The position numbers and the translations under genes are program-made. The notes under the pieces were generated by a model. The model had not been told where the DNA came from. It did not search any database and was given only the letters and a program-made list of their open reading frames with translations. Below are positions 1-7,627 of a stretch of DNA of 34,873 nt, piece after piece. The stretch is from URNF01 sp045649855 (lineage in GTDB: Bacteria > Bacillota > Clostridia > Oscillospirales > Acutalibacteraceae), in contig JAZRQN010000120.1 of NCBI GenBank assembly GCA_045649855.1, positions 1 to 34,873 on the forward strand. Reading direction: 5' to 3'. The stretch's first letter is position 1. The number at the start of each line of letters is the position of its first letter.

Positions 1-65
1 ATGAGACTATCAAGCACACTTTTTGTTTGATTGGACATATGCACTTCAAGAAAAGAGGAAACACT

Positions 66-1319
66 ATGTTGAAAAAATTGTTGGCTGTCCTGCTCATTGT
101 CTGTTTGATCGTTTGCTGCACTTCCTGCGCTTCGAAATCCGAAGACGACGAAACATCTGATGGTTTTTGGCAAAATATCAAAACTTCCCAAAAAACACGC
201 CTGACCGAAACCACTACAACCACAGTTGATAAAAACCACGTTATTGTTGACAACTTTGTCGGCAAACATTATGCAGAAGAACTGGCAATGGATGCCGAGT
301 TCCTGAGCACCTATTCGCCTATGTTCCAGAAAGCGTATAACGCGGATTATCCCGAGGGCTATGTATTCAAGCAATATCCCGAACCGGGTTCTGAAATCAA
401 ATTGAAGGATACCATCACCCTGTGGATCAGCACGGGTGAGAGAACCACCGAGATCCCCGAAGTGCGCGCCGGCGAACATTACGATGTTGTGTATAAGAAA
501 CTGAAAGATGCCGGCTTTGAAGTGAAACAGGTCGAAGAAGTCAGCGAAACGATCGAAGTCGGACACGTTGTGCGCATCGATCCGTCCTATCCGGGCGAAG
601 CGGTGGCAGGCAGTGAGATTCGCGTGTTCGTCAGCATCGGAACGGAAGAACCCGATCCTGTGAAGATCCCCGACGTGATGAATGTCGCGGTGGCAGATGC
701 CAAGAGCAGACTGGCGGCAAGCGGTTTTAACAATGTAACTGAAAAATTGGTCAACAGCACCGCTAAAGAGGGTACTGTAGTCGGTATTTCTCCCAAAGTG
801 GGCGAGACGGTATCGCCTTTGAGCGAGATCACTCTGGAAGTCAGCAGCGGATATCGAGACGTGCAGATTGTTGTGCCGTTGCCGGATGTTTCCTCTGCGG
901 TAGATATTCAGGTGTATGCGCCCGTTGAAAACGGCAACAAGTGGGAGACGGGTAAACTGAAAGAGTATAAAGGCGTGTTGCCCAGCTCGATCAAAAACTT
1001 AGTATTCACCACCACTGCACCTCTCGAAAGTTATGAGGTAACGGTGAACATCTTATTGCCCGGACAAAAAGAATATTTTGAGTATGCACGCTGCACCGTC
1101 AATGGTAAGACGGGCGATGCTACTTGCGATATTCGAGAGATTCCGACTGTGGGAACGACGACTGCTGCAACTACGGTTGCTACTGCCACGACAACTGTAA
1201 CAACAAAGATCGATACCACTGTAAATACCGCTGTGCCGACAACAACACAAGGTGATGGATCGGACATCGAGAATGAGGTGCCTGCAGAAGACATCTTAGG
1301 CGGTTTGGGCGAAGAATAA
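66..1319 (+). CDS. PASTA-domain lipoprotein (PrkC-like extracellular module without kinase)
   Basis: The protein has about 417 residues. The N-terminus has a basic start, a hydrophobic core and a lipobox-like CTSC ending near residue 20, so it is probably a membrane-anchored exported protein. PASTA-type repeats follow (roughly residues 55-260), recognisable by 'DNFVGKHY', 'EIPEVRAGEHYDVVYKKLKDAG' style openings and repeated 'PxxGxxV' segments. A beta-rich region and a Thr-rich low-complexity tail come next. PASTA domains bind muropeptides and normally form the outside half of the Ser/Thr kinase PrkC, whose gene usually precedes rsgA. No kinase domain is encoded in the window. I chose the ATG at 66 because AGAGGAAA precedes it. 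The frame is also open to the left edge, so this could instead be the C-terminal part of a kinase that starts outside the window. It overlaps rsgA by one base. Confidence 0.75.
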   Translation: MLKKLLAVLLIVCLIVCCTSCASKSEDDETSDGFWQNIKTSQKTRLTETTTTTVDKNHVIVDNFVGKHYAEELAMDAEFLSTYSPMFQKAYNADYPEGYVFKQYPEPGSEIKLKDTITLWISTGERTTEIPEVRAGEHYDVVYKKLKDAGFEVKQVEEVSETIEVGHVVRIDPSYPGEAVAGSEIRVFVSIGTEEPDPVKIPDVMNVAVADAKSRLAASGFNNVTEKLVNSTAKEGTVVGISPKVGETVSPLSEITLEVSSGYRDVQIVVPLPDVSSAVDIQVYAPVENGNKWETGKLKEYKGVLPSSIKNLVFTTTAPLESYEVTVNILLPGQKEYFEYARCTVNGKTGDATCDIREIPTVGTTTAATTVATATTTVTTKIDTTVNTAVPTTTQGDGSDIENEVPAEDILGGLGEE

Positions 1320-2206
1320 TGCGTATGACTACACAAAACGGCATACTTACAAAGGTGATCGGCGGCTTCTATTACGTAGAGGTCGCCGATACGGTATATA
1401 CCTGTAAAGCGCGCGGCAGTTTTCGTAAAGAGGGCATTTCTCCCGTTGCGGGCGACCTCGTGGAGATTACCGTGCAAGAAGACGGAACGGGCACTGTCGA
1501 TGCGATTTTACCGCGTCGGAACGTGATGCTGCGCCCGCCTGTTGCAAACGTGGATCTGTTGGTGATCGTTGTGTCGGTGGTGGATCCTGCGCCCAATTTG
1601 CAGATCATTGATAAAATGATCGCGATTGCGGAACAAAAGGACATTGAACCGATTTTGGTCATCAATAAGACGGATATTGTGAGCGGTGATGAATTAGCGG
1701 CACTTTACCAAAAAGCAGGCTTTGATTGCTTTACCGTGTCCGCTACCAATCCCGCGTCTTTAAAACCGTTGTATGATCGTTTGCAGGGGAAGGTATCAGC
1801 TTTCACGGGCAACTCGGGTGTTGGAAAATCCAGTATTTTGAACGCATTGGATCCGACGTTGGAATTGGAAACGGGCGCTATCAGTAAGAAACTCGGTCGT
1901 GGCAGACATACCACTCGTTGCGCGACCTTGTTCCACATCGGCAGTGGCTTGATTGTGGATACACCGGGCTTTTCTTCTTTAGATGTATCTATGGTGGAAG
2001 AAACGCTGGACCGAGAGCAACTGTTTTATTGTTTCCGCGAATTGCCGCAGTATTTCGGCAAATGTCGGTTTGCATCCTGCGCGCACATTGCGGAACCCGG
2101 TTGCGCGGTGCGTGAGGCGGTGAAGACAGGCGATATTGCCACTTCCCGTTATGAGAGTTATACCGCTTTGTATGAACAACTGAAAACCAAAAAGGAATGG
2201 GAATAA
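1319..2206 (+). CDS. rsgA: Ribosome small-subunit-dependent GTPase A
   Basis: RsgA (CpgA/YjeQ) is a circularly permuted GTPase that acts in late 30S subunit maturation. An N-terminal OB-fold (about residues 5-70) is followed by the permuted G motifs: NKTD (G4) at 116-119, GNSGVGKS (P-loop) at 164-171 and DTPG (G3) near 214. The C-terminal zinc-binding knuckle follows, with the pattern C-x4-C-x-H-x5-C in 'KCRFASCAHIAEPGC'. The length of 295 aa is normal. The ATG overlaps the TAA of the PASTA gene by one base, suggesting translational coupling. A second ATG lies two codons downstream. In many Firmicutes rpe lies between rsgA and thiN, but here thiN follows directly. Confidence 0.96.
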   Translation: MRMTTQNGILTKVIGGFYYVEVADTVYTCKARGSFRKEGISPVAGDLVEITVQEDGTGTVDAILPRRNVMLRPPVANVDLLVIVVSVVDPAPNLQIIDKMIAIAEQKDIEPILVINKTDIVSGDELAALYQKAGFDCFTVSATNPASLKPLYDRLQGKVSAFTGNSGVGKSSILNALDPTLELETGAISKKLGRGRHTTRCATLFHIGSGLIVDTPGFSSLDVSMVEETLDREQLFYCFRELPQYFGKCRFASCAHIAEPGCAVREAVKTGDIATSRYESYTALYEQLKTKKEWE

Positions 2207-2207
2207 T

Positions 2208-2822
2208 ATGAAACGCTGTGTGATCTTCGGCGCTGCACCGTTCGGGGACGTTGAACCTTTGAAACGGTATTTGCAAGCGGAAGATATGTATATAGCTGCA
2301 GACGGTGGCGGAAAATTGGCGTTGGCACTCGGTATTACCCCGATGATGACGGTGGCGGATCACGATTCTTCCGTCTCGACTGACGATATGGGCGAGTGCG
2401 TGATTTTACCCGTGCAAAAGGATGTTACGGACACGCGTGCGGCAATGGATATCGCTTTTGAACGTGGTTATCGGGAGTTTGTGTTGCTGGGTTGTCTTGG
2501 CGGACGATTGGATCACACCACCGCTAACTTGCTGGCGGCAAGACGGTTGACCGAACAAGGTGCAAACGTGTTGTTGGCGGACGAGAAGACCGAGGTAACG
2601 GTTCTGTTGCCGGGAACGCACACCAAAACGGCAGAGGGCTTTTCGCTGTTTGCGATGAGCGAACGTGTGGAAGGGCTGTCCGTTGAGGGGGCAGAGTATC
2701 CGTTGCACGATTTTACGTTAACGTCGGATAATGCGCTGTGCGTCAGCAACCGTGCGGTTGCACCGTGCGTGCAGGTATCTTTTGACAACGGCGTTTTGTT
2801 GTGGATCGCTGCAAAAGATTAA
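2208..2822 (+). CDS. thiN: Thiamine diphosphokinase
   Basis: Thiamine pyrophosphokinase makes thiamine diphosphate from thiamine and ATP in the cytoplasm. Family motifs are visible in order: AADGG at residues 30-34, ADHDS at 50-54 (family form GDFDS), KDVTDTRAAMD starting at 71 and GGRLDH near 98-103. The 204-aa length is typical of the bacterial ThiN form. It starts one base after the rsgA stop and forms an operon with rsgA. The Phe-to-His and Gly-to-Ala changes in the GDFDS motif are minor, and the acidic residues that bind metal and ATP are kept. Confidence 0.93.
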   Translation: MKRCVIFGAAPFGDVEPLKRYLQAEDMYIAADGGGKLALALGITPMMTVADHDSSVSTDDMGECVILPVQKDVTDTRAAMDIAFERGYREFVLLGCLGGRLDHTTANLLAARRLTEQGANVLLADEKTEVTVLLPGTHTKTAEGFSLFAMSERVEGLSVEGAEYPLHDFTLTSDNALCVSNRAVAPCVQVSFDNGVLLWIAAKD

Positions 2823-2833
2823 CAAAAATTCAC

Positions 2834-2877
2834 CCTTCGCATATTCTTGTAATATCAGGAGTATGCGGAGGTTTTTT
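2834..2877 (+). terminator. Terminator-like hairpin after thiN, overlapping the next gene's ribosome binding site
   Basis: CCTTCGCATA (2834-2843) pairs with TATGCGGAGG (2862-2871), ten pairs with one G-U, across an 18-nt loop. It is followed directly by six T (2872-2877). The GGAGG in the 3' arm is also the Shine-Dalgarno sequence of the small gene starting at 2881, so the same hairpin could end the rsgA-thiN transcript or hide the ribosome binding site. Confidence 0.65.
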
Positions 2878-2880
2878 TGT

Positions 2881-3027
2881 ATGAGATTTGCCCGTAAAAC
2901 CGGTGTTACCTGCGCGGCTTTCGGTGCAGGGTTGTTGACGGCGACTATTTTGCCTGCCAAATTTGTGCTCGTGTTGGTGGCGCTGGTATTGGTAATATCG
3001 GGATGCTCCTGTACCAAAAAATTTTGA
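2881..3027 (+). CDS. Small hydrophobic protein between thiN and spoVM (48 aa)
   Basis: The 48-residue frame starts MRFARKTG and is almost entirely hydrophobic after the basic N-terminus: GVTCAAFGAGLLTATILPA, then FVLVLVALVLVISGCSC, ending TKKF. It would form one long or two short membrane segments. A GGAGG lies nine bases before the ATG, and spoVM follows after 14 bases, which supports a real gene. I do not recognise a named family. Its position between thiN and spoVM suggests a sporulation or membrane-associated role, which is inference only. A longer frame reading from 2731 in the same phase overlaps thiN and is less likely. Confidence 0.55.
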   Translation: MRFARKTGVTCAAFGAGLLTATILPAKFVLVLVALVLVISGCSCTKKF

Positions 3028-3041
3028 ATGGAGATATCGGT

Positions 3042-3134
3042 ATGCGTGTTGTAGTGGTCAAGAGTCCGCGTTTATTCGGCGCGATCCTTCGAAAGGTGTT
3101 CGGTATCAAAAAAGAATTGTACATAGACGATTGA
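3042..3134 (+). CDS. spoVM: Stage V sporulation protein M (SpoVM), 30 aa
   Basis: The 30-residue peptide starts MRVVVVKSPRLFGAILRKVF and continues GIKKELYIDD. It matches the pattern of Bacillus SpoVM: a short beta-like start, a conserved Lys-x-Pro with proline at position 9, then an amphipathic helix L-F-G-x-I-x-R-x-x-x-G with basic residues on one face. SpoVM inserts into the convex forespore membrane and anchors the coat ATPase SpoIVA, which is encoded at 8222 here. GGAG at 3030-3033 lies eight bases before the ATG. Placement downstream of rsgA-thiN matches the known Bacillus gene order, and a strong terminator follows. The recognition rests on motif and synteny because the peptide is very short. 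Confidence 0.88.
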   Translation: MRVVVVKSPRLFGAILRKVFGIKKELYIDD

Positions 3135-3140
3135 ACGTTT

Positions 3141-3175
3141 GCCGCGGTAGAAGAATGCCGCGGCTTTTCTTTTTG
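3141..3175 (+). terminator. Intrinsic terminator after spoVM
   Basis: GCCGCGG (3141-3147) pairs perfectly with CCGCGGC (3158-3164) and is followed by a T-rich run (TTTTCTTTTT). It closes the rsgA-thiN-spoVM cluster. Confidence 0.88.
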
Positions 3176-3245
3176 ATTTTTAGTACATATTTTTTTCAAA
3201 AAGCACCAAACTACCTTTGATATGGAAAAGAAAGAGGGCGGCATT

Positions 3246-4193
3246 TTGAAAAAGCGGATTTGGTTGGGTGTTTTTATTGCGGTGTGCGTGGCAGGCATCG
3301 TATATTGGTACAGTGATAGCCGTCCGCAAGAGATTGCGGTGGAAACACGGCAGATGACGGCGTCAGCGGTTCAAGAAACCGTAACCTGCAAAGGTAGGGT
3401 GGAAGCAACCGAGCAGACGGAAGTGAAAGTGCAAACCGATTGTGTCGTGGCAAACGTGCTGACAAAAAAAGGTGCGCAGGTGCATAAAGGGGATGTGTTG
3501 ATCACGGTGGACACCGAAAAAACGTTATCTGTTTTAGCGCAAAGCGACGGTGCGGCAGCGGTGGATGTTGCCTTGTCGGATGGACTGATCAGTGAGATAA
3601 CCGCGCCTTGCGACGGCACGGTATCCGAACTGATCGCGCAAGATGGTGGCTATTTGGGCGAACAGCAGGTGTGCGCGGTGATTTCCGCACACGAACCTGT
3701 GCAGATACGTTTATCCATTCCCGAACGTGAAATTGCGCGCATTGCCGTTGAACAGCGCGTGGTGGTGAGCGGTGTCGGTTTTGAAAAACAGGAATATCAC
3801 GGATACGTGTCCGAACTCGCCCCGATTGCCAAGCAGGAAATGACAGATACGGGCAATGAAACCACGGTAGAAGCGGTGGTGATGTTGGATAAGGATCAAG
3901 CGGACGAATCGTTGCGCGTGGGACTGACTGCTAAAGGGGCTATCACGGTTTCGGTAGTGCAAGCAGGCTTTATAGTGCCGTACGATGCCGTAGCGGTAGA
4001 TGACGACAATCGGGAATGCGTGTACGTGCTGACGGGTAATGCGGCACAAAAACGAATGATAGAGCCGATAGCGGAGTTGACGGAAGGGTATTTGGTGGCA
4101 GATGTGTTTTCAAACGGTGAGCACTTGATTTTGCAAGCAGATCGGATCACCGAAAACGGTGTGTACTATGCAAAGGAGTCTGCGGATGATTGA
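3246..4193 (+). CDS. Membrane-fusion / efflux adaptor protein (HlyD/MacA-like)
   Basis: The 315-residue protein has an N-terminal membrane anchor (KKRIWLGVFIAVCVAGIVYW). Next comes a biotinyl-lipoyl-like barrel region, seen as the paired segments 'VKVQTDCVVANVLTKKGAQVHKGDVLITV' and 'ITAPCDGTVSELIAQDGGYLGEQQ'. A beta-barrel and membrane-proximal region follow, up to the C-terminus. This layout is that of adaptors joining an ABC permease to the outside. I prefer the TTG at 3246 because AGAGGGCGG lies just upstream, whereas the ATG at 3222 has no ribosome binding site. The last eight bases overlap the permease gene. Substrate is unknown. Confidence 0.85.
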   Translation: MKKRIWLGVFIAVCVAGIVYWYSDSRPQEIAVETRQMTASAVQETVTCKGRVEATEQTEVKVQTDCVVANVLTKKGAQVHKGDVLITVDTEKTLSVLAQSDGAAAVDVALSDGLISEITAPCDGTVSELIAQDGGYLGEQQVCAVISAHEPVQIRLSIPEREIARIAVEQRVVVSGVGFEKQEYHGYVSELAPIAKQEMTDTGNETTVEAVVMLDKDQADESLRVGLTAKGAITVSVVQAGFIVPYDAVAVDDDNRECVYVLTGNAAQKRMIEPIAELTEGYLVADVFSNGEHLILQADRITENGVYYAKESADD

Positions 4194-5364
4194 AATGGTG
4201 CGTATGATCGCACGTGATTTATATAGACGGAAACTGCGGGCACTGCTGACCATTGGCGGCATCGCGGTGGGGACTTTGCTGATTTGCTTGGTCTCGTTTT
4301 TAGGGGATACGGGAAAAGACGTTGTGGGCGGCGAACTCAAAAGTATGGGGCTGGACGGTTTGTCAGTGTCTGCGGATACGGCAGGGGCGCTGATGGCGGA
4401 TACGTTATCTGCCATTCGCGCCTCTCACTATGTCAAAACGGCAATGCCGCTGTCGGTCGTATTCACCACCGCACGGTCGGGAAGATATGACGGAGATATT
4501 ATGGCGTGCGGAATTGACAGCGGTGCAGATCAGGCAATTTCACTGCAACAGTTACATGGCAGATTGCTGTCGCATGGAGATGTGAGCGGACAAGCGCTTG
4601 TGTGTGTTGTAGACGAGGCGCTGGCGCGAGAGACGTACGGCAGAACAAACGTAGTAGGCAAACGATTGGAAGTACGGTTTGGCGATCGCGCGGAAAGTTT
4701 TGAAATCGTGGGTGTGTCAAAGGCAGGGAGCAGTGTCCTGCAGAATGTGGCAGGTTATATGCCGACTATGGTGTATTTTCCGTATACAACCATGCGAAAT
4801 ATGACGGGGGATGAGAGTTTCGATCAAATAGCGGTGCGTGTACGCGAGCAACAGGATGTGCAGGTGGCGCGTGAACGTTTGCATTCCATGCTGTTACGGA
4901 TGGATACGGTGGATGCTGATTATGCATTGGAAGATCTGGCATCCCAACGGCAAAAACTGGACGGTTTGATGGACGTGGTCAGTTTGGTGTTACAGATCAT
5001 CAGCGCGGTGTCATTGTTGGTTGCCGGTATGAGCATTATGACCATTATGTTGGTATCGGTGCATGAACGTACCAAAGAAATCGGCATCAAAAAAGCAATC
5101 GGTGCAACGGGCGGCAGAATTATGATTGAGTTTATCACCGAGGCGATATTGCTGACCTTGATCGGCAGTGCGGCGGGCGTGTTGCTGGCGGTATCGGCGA
5201 CCCTGCTCGGTGGATTGGTCGCAGGCGTTGCCGTTCGTATATCGTTGGTTACCATCGTGGGCGTAACGGTATTTTCGGTGGTTTTGGGCGCTGTTTTCGG
5301 GGCGTATCCTGCCAAAACCGCATCCGCTTTACCACCGACCAAGGCGTTGCACAGCGTGGAATAA
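4186..5364 (+). CDS. FtsX/MacB-type ABC transporter permease
   Basis: The 392-residue protein has one N-terminal membrane segment (residues ~13-36), a large extracellular MacB_PCD-like domain and three C-terminal membrane segments. The characteristic 'VHERTKEIGIKKAIGATGGRIM' loop sits between the second and third. That is the standard mechanotransmission-type permease layout, working with a membrane-fusion protein such as the one just upstream. AAGGAG at 4173-4178 fixes the start at the ATG at 4186, inside the end of the adaptor gene. No ATP-binding subunit is fused or adjacent. The expected partner ATPase must be elsewhere, or the transporter is incomplete. Confidence 0.9.
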   Translation: MIEMVRMIARDLYRRKLRALLTIGGIAVGTLLICLVSFLGDTGKDVVGGELKSMGLDGLSVSADTAGALMADTLSAIRASHYVKTAMPLSVVFTTARSGRYDGDIMACGIDSGADQAISLQQLHGRLLSHGDVSGQALVCVVDEALARETYGRTNVVGKRLEVRFGDRAESFEIVGVSKAGSSVLQNVAGYMPTMVYFPYTTMRNMTGDESFDQIAVRVREQQDVQVARERLHSMLLRMDTVDADYALEDLASQRQKLDGLMDVVSLVLQIISAVSLLVAGMSIMTIMLVSVHERTKEIGIKKAIGATGGRIMIEFITEAILLTLIGSAAGVLLAVSATLLGGLVAGVAVRISLVTIVGVTVFSVVLGAVFGAYPAKTASALPPTKALHSVE

Positions 5365-5403
5365 ATCGTCGAAAAAGAAAATGCGTTTTGTGAAAAAATC
5401 TCA

Positions 5404-5432
5404 TTGCTTTTTTCTATATATTGTGTTATACT
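5404..5432 (+). promoter_or_regulatory. Sigma-A-type promoter for murA
   Basis: TTGCTT (5404-5409) and TATACT (5427-5432) are separated by 17 bases and lie about 54 bases before the murA start, in an A+T-rich stretch. Confidence 0.75.
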
Positions 5433-5485
5433 ATTTCTGTTTATAGAAGATATGTGGATTTTGTTTGAGAGAGGGAGGTGAAGAA

Positions 5486-6772
5486 ATGGAAAAATTCCGC
5501 GTTGTCGGTGGCAATCGCCTGCACGGTGAAGTGGTGATCAGCGGTGCGAAAAACGCTGCTGTTGCGATTTTACCTGCCGTTGTGTTGGCAGAAGGTGTTT
5601 GCGTGATCGAGAACCTTCCCAATATCAGCGACGTTTCCTTGTCGTTGGAAATTTTGGAAGCACTTGGTGCAACCGTGCGCCGTATCGATCGTTCGACCGT
5701 GGAGATTGATCCTCGTACCATTTCTTCACACGAAGTTCCCACGGAACTTGCTCGCCATATGCGCGCTTCGTATTATTTCATCGGCTCTTTGCTGGGGCGT
5801 TTTGGTATTGCGTGCGTGCCGATGCCCGGTGGATGCAACTTTGGTGTGCGTCCCATTGATCTGCATTTAAAAGGCTTTGCGGCGCTGGGTGCCGAAGTTG
5901 CGCAGATGGAACAGGCGGTCATTGAAGTGTCCGCGGACAAGCTCATCGGCAATTCTATCTATCTGGACAAAGTTTCGGTTGGTGCGACCATGAACATTAT
6001 GCTCGCCGCTGTTAAGGCGAGAGGCACTACCGTGATTGAAAATGCGGCGAAAGAACCGCACATTGTTGATCTGGCTAACTTCTTGAACTCGATTGGCGCG
6101 GATGTGCGTGGCGCAGGTACCGACGTGATCAAGATTCGCGGCGTGGAACACCTGTACGGCACTACCTACGGTATTATTCCCGACCAGATCGAAGCAGGCA
6201 CGTATATGGCGGCGGCGGTTGCGACCGGCGGCGACGTGTTGGTGAAGAACGTAACTCCCAAGCATCTGGAATCCATTACTGCGAAACTGGAAGAAATGGG
6301 CGTTACGGTTGAAGAATATGACGATGCGGTATACGTTGCCGCAAACGGACGGTTGAAACATTGTAATGTAACGACCATGCCTCACCCCGGTTTCCCGACT
6401 GATATGCAACCGCAGTTTGGCGCGTTGTTGGCGATCGCGGATGGTACGAGTATCATCAACGAAGGCGTGTGGGATAACCGTTTCTGGTATTGCGAAGAGT
6501 TGCGCCGAATGGGTGCACAGGTACAGGTGGACGGTAAGATTGCCGTGTTTCAGGGCGTTGAGCAGTTGACGGCGGCTCCCGTGAAAGCGCTGGACCTGCG
6601 TGCAGGCGCTGCTATGATTATTGCGGCGTTGTCCGCTAAAGGTGTTACCGAGATTGAAAATATCCACTTTATTCAGCGCGGTTATGAAAATATCGTAGAG
6701 AAACTCAATGCGATGGGCGCGGATATTTCCGAGATCTACACACCCGATCTTCCGGCAAAAAAAGCACTGTAA
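5486..6772 (+). CDS. murA: UDP-N-acetylglucosamine 1-carboxyvinyltransferase
   Basis: MurA transfers enolpyruvate from PEP to UDP-GlcNAc, the first committed step of peptidoglycan synthesis in the cytoplasm. It has 428 residues, the normal length. The N-terminus 'GGNRLHGEVVISGAKNAAVAIL' carries the conserved Lys-Asn pair. The catalytic, fosfomycin-sensitive Cys is at residue 117 within PGGCNFGVRPIDLH. The 'FPTDMQPQF' segment holds the catalytic Asp, and 'DLRAGAAM' is near the C-terminus. The start is fixed by GGGAGGTG seven bases before the ATG at 5486. It is a single gene with its own promoter and terminator. Confidence 0.97.
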   Translation: MEKFRVVGGNRLHGEVVISGAKNAAVAILPAVVLAEGVCVIENLPNISDVSLSLEILEALGATVRRIDRSTVEIDPRTISSHEVPTELARHMRASYYFIGSLLGRFGIACVPMPGGCNFGVRPIDLHLKGFAALGAEVAQMEQAVIEVSADKLIGNSIYLDKVSVGATMNIMLAAVKARGTTVIENAAKEPHIVDLANFLNSIGADVRGAGTDVIKIRGVEHLYGTTYGIIPDQIEAGTYMAAAVATGGDVLVKNVTPKHLESITAKLEEMGVTVEEYDDAVYVAANGRLKHCNVTTMPHPGFPTDMQPQFGALLAIADGTSIINEGVWDNRFWYCEELRRMGAQVQVDGKIAVFQGVEQLTAAPVKALDLRAGAAMIIAALSAKGVTEIENIHFIQRGYENIVEKLNAMGADISEIYTPDLPAKKAL

Positions 6773-6778
6773 GATAAC

Positions 6779-6808
6779 AAAAACCGCAGCGTTTGCTGCG
6801 GTTTTTTT
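6779..6808 (+). terminator. Intrinsic terminator between murA and walJ
   Basis: CCGCAGC (6784-6790) and GCTGCGG (6795-6801) pair across a GTTT loop, flanked by A and seven T. The ribosome binding site of the next gene (GAGGAG) starts right after the T run. No promoter fits between, so walJ-rlmH probably depend on read-through or an internal promoter. Confidence 0.85.
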
Positions 6809-6820
6809 GAGGAGAAAAGT

Positions 6821-7612
6821 ATGGCACGATATTGTGCGCTGTTTAGCGGCAGTAAAGGAAATTGTACATATATCGGTACGTCCAAGACGGGTTTGCTCGT
6901 CGATGTCGGCGTTTCCGCAAAACGCGTGAAAGATGCGCTTGCGGCGAGAGAAATCGATCCGCTGTCCATTCACGGTGTGCTGATCACCCATGAGCATATC
7001 GATCATGTGGCAGGTCTGCGCGTGCTGATGAAACAGTTTGGCTGGACGGTGTATGCGTCCCAAGGAACGTTGTCCGCACTGGTGGAAAACGGTCATGTGG
7101 ATGCCGCGGGTGATTTGGTCCCGCTGGACGGCAAACTGCTGGAAATCGGGGATGTGTCGGTGTTGCCGTTTCATACACCGCACGATGCGCGGGAAAGTAT
7201 GGGCTTTTGCATAGAAACACCTGATGAACGCAAATTGGCGGTAGCCACCGATATGGGCGTGATGCGCAGTGAGGTGCAACGCATCTTGTCGTCCTGTGAT
7301 TTGGTACATATCGAATCTAACCACGATATTGCAATGCTCAAAAACGGTGGATATCCGCAGTATCTGAAAGAGCGCATTTTGTCCAACAACGGACATTTGT
7401 CCAATGCGATGTGCGCGGCGACCGTTTGTGCGCTTGCCAAAGCAGGGGTTACGCGATTTACGCTTGCACATTTGAGTGAACAAAACAACACGCCGTCGTT
7501 GGCGTTGTCAACCAACCGTATGGCATTGGAACGGGATGGTTTTGCGGAGGGCAGAGATTATCTTCTGCAGGTGGCGGCACCGTGTTCCGATCGGGCGGTT
7601 ACCGTTTTTTGA
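6821..7612 (+). CDS. walJ: WalJ/YycJ-family metallo-beta-lactamase-fold hydrolase
   Basis: The 263-residue protein opens 'CALFSGSKGNCTYI', followed by the metal motif THEHIDH near residues 49-55, further metal ligands in 'HTPHDARESMGF' and 'ATDMG', and 'HIESNHD'. This is the pattern of the WalJ (YycJ/VicX) family, cytoplasmic two-metal hydrolases or nucleases. In Firmicutes they usually sit at the end of the walRK operon, next to rlmH. Here walRK itself is absent and the gene follows the murA terminator, but the link to rlmH is kept. Its exact substrate is not established. Confidence 0.9.
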   Translation: MARYCALFSGSKGNCTYIGTSKTGLLVDVGVSAKRVKDALAAREIDPLSIHGVLITHEHIDHVAGLRVLMKQFGWTVYASQGTLSALVENGHVDAAGDLVPLDGKLLEIGDVSVLPFHTPHDARESMGFCIETPDERKLAVATDMGVMRSEVQRILSSCDLVHIESNHDIAMLKNGGYPQYLKERILSNNGHLSNAMCAATVCALAKAGVTRFTLAHLSEQNNTPSLALSTNRMALERDGFAEGRDYLLQVAAPCSDRAVTVF

Positions 7613-7627
7613 GGAGTGTGAAAGACT

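Noticed and set aside
1141..1250. Thr-codon-rich stretch as a DNA repeat or phase-variable tract
   Set aside because: The codons (ACT, ACG, ACA, ACC, GCT, GTT) are mixed without a fixed repeat unit, so it is a low-complexity protein tail, not a slippage repeat.
5867..7483. Minus-strand open frame of 538 codons across murA and walJ
   Set aside because: It spans two clear plus-strand genes and the terminator between them, with Cys/His/Arg-rich composition typical of shadow frames.
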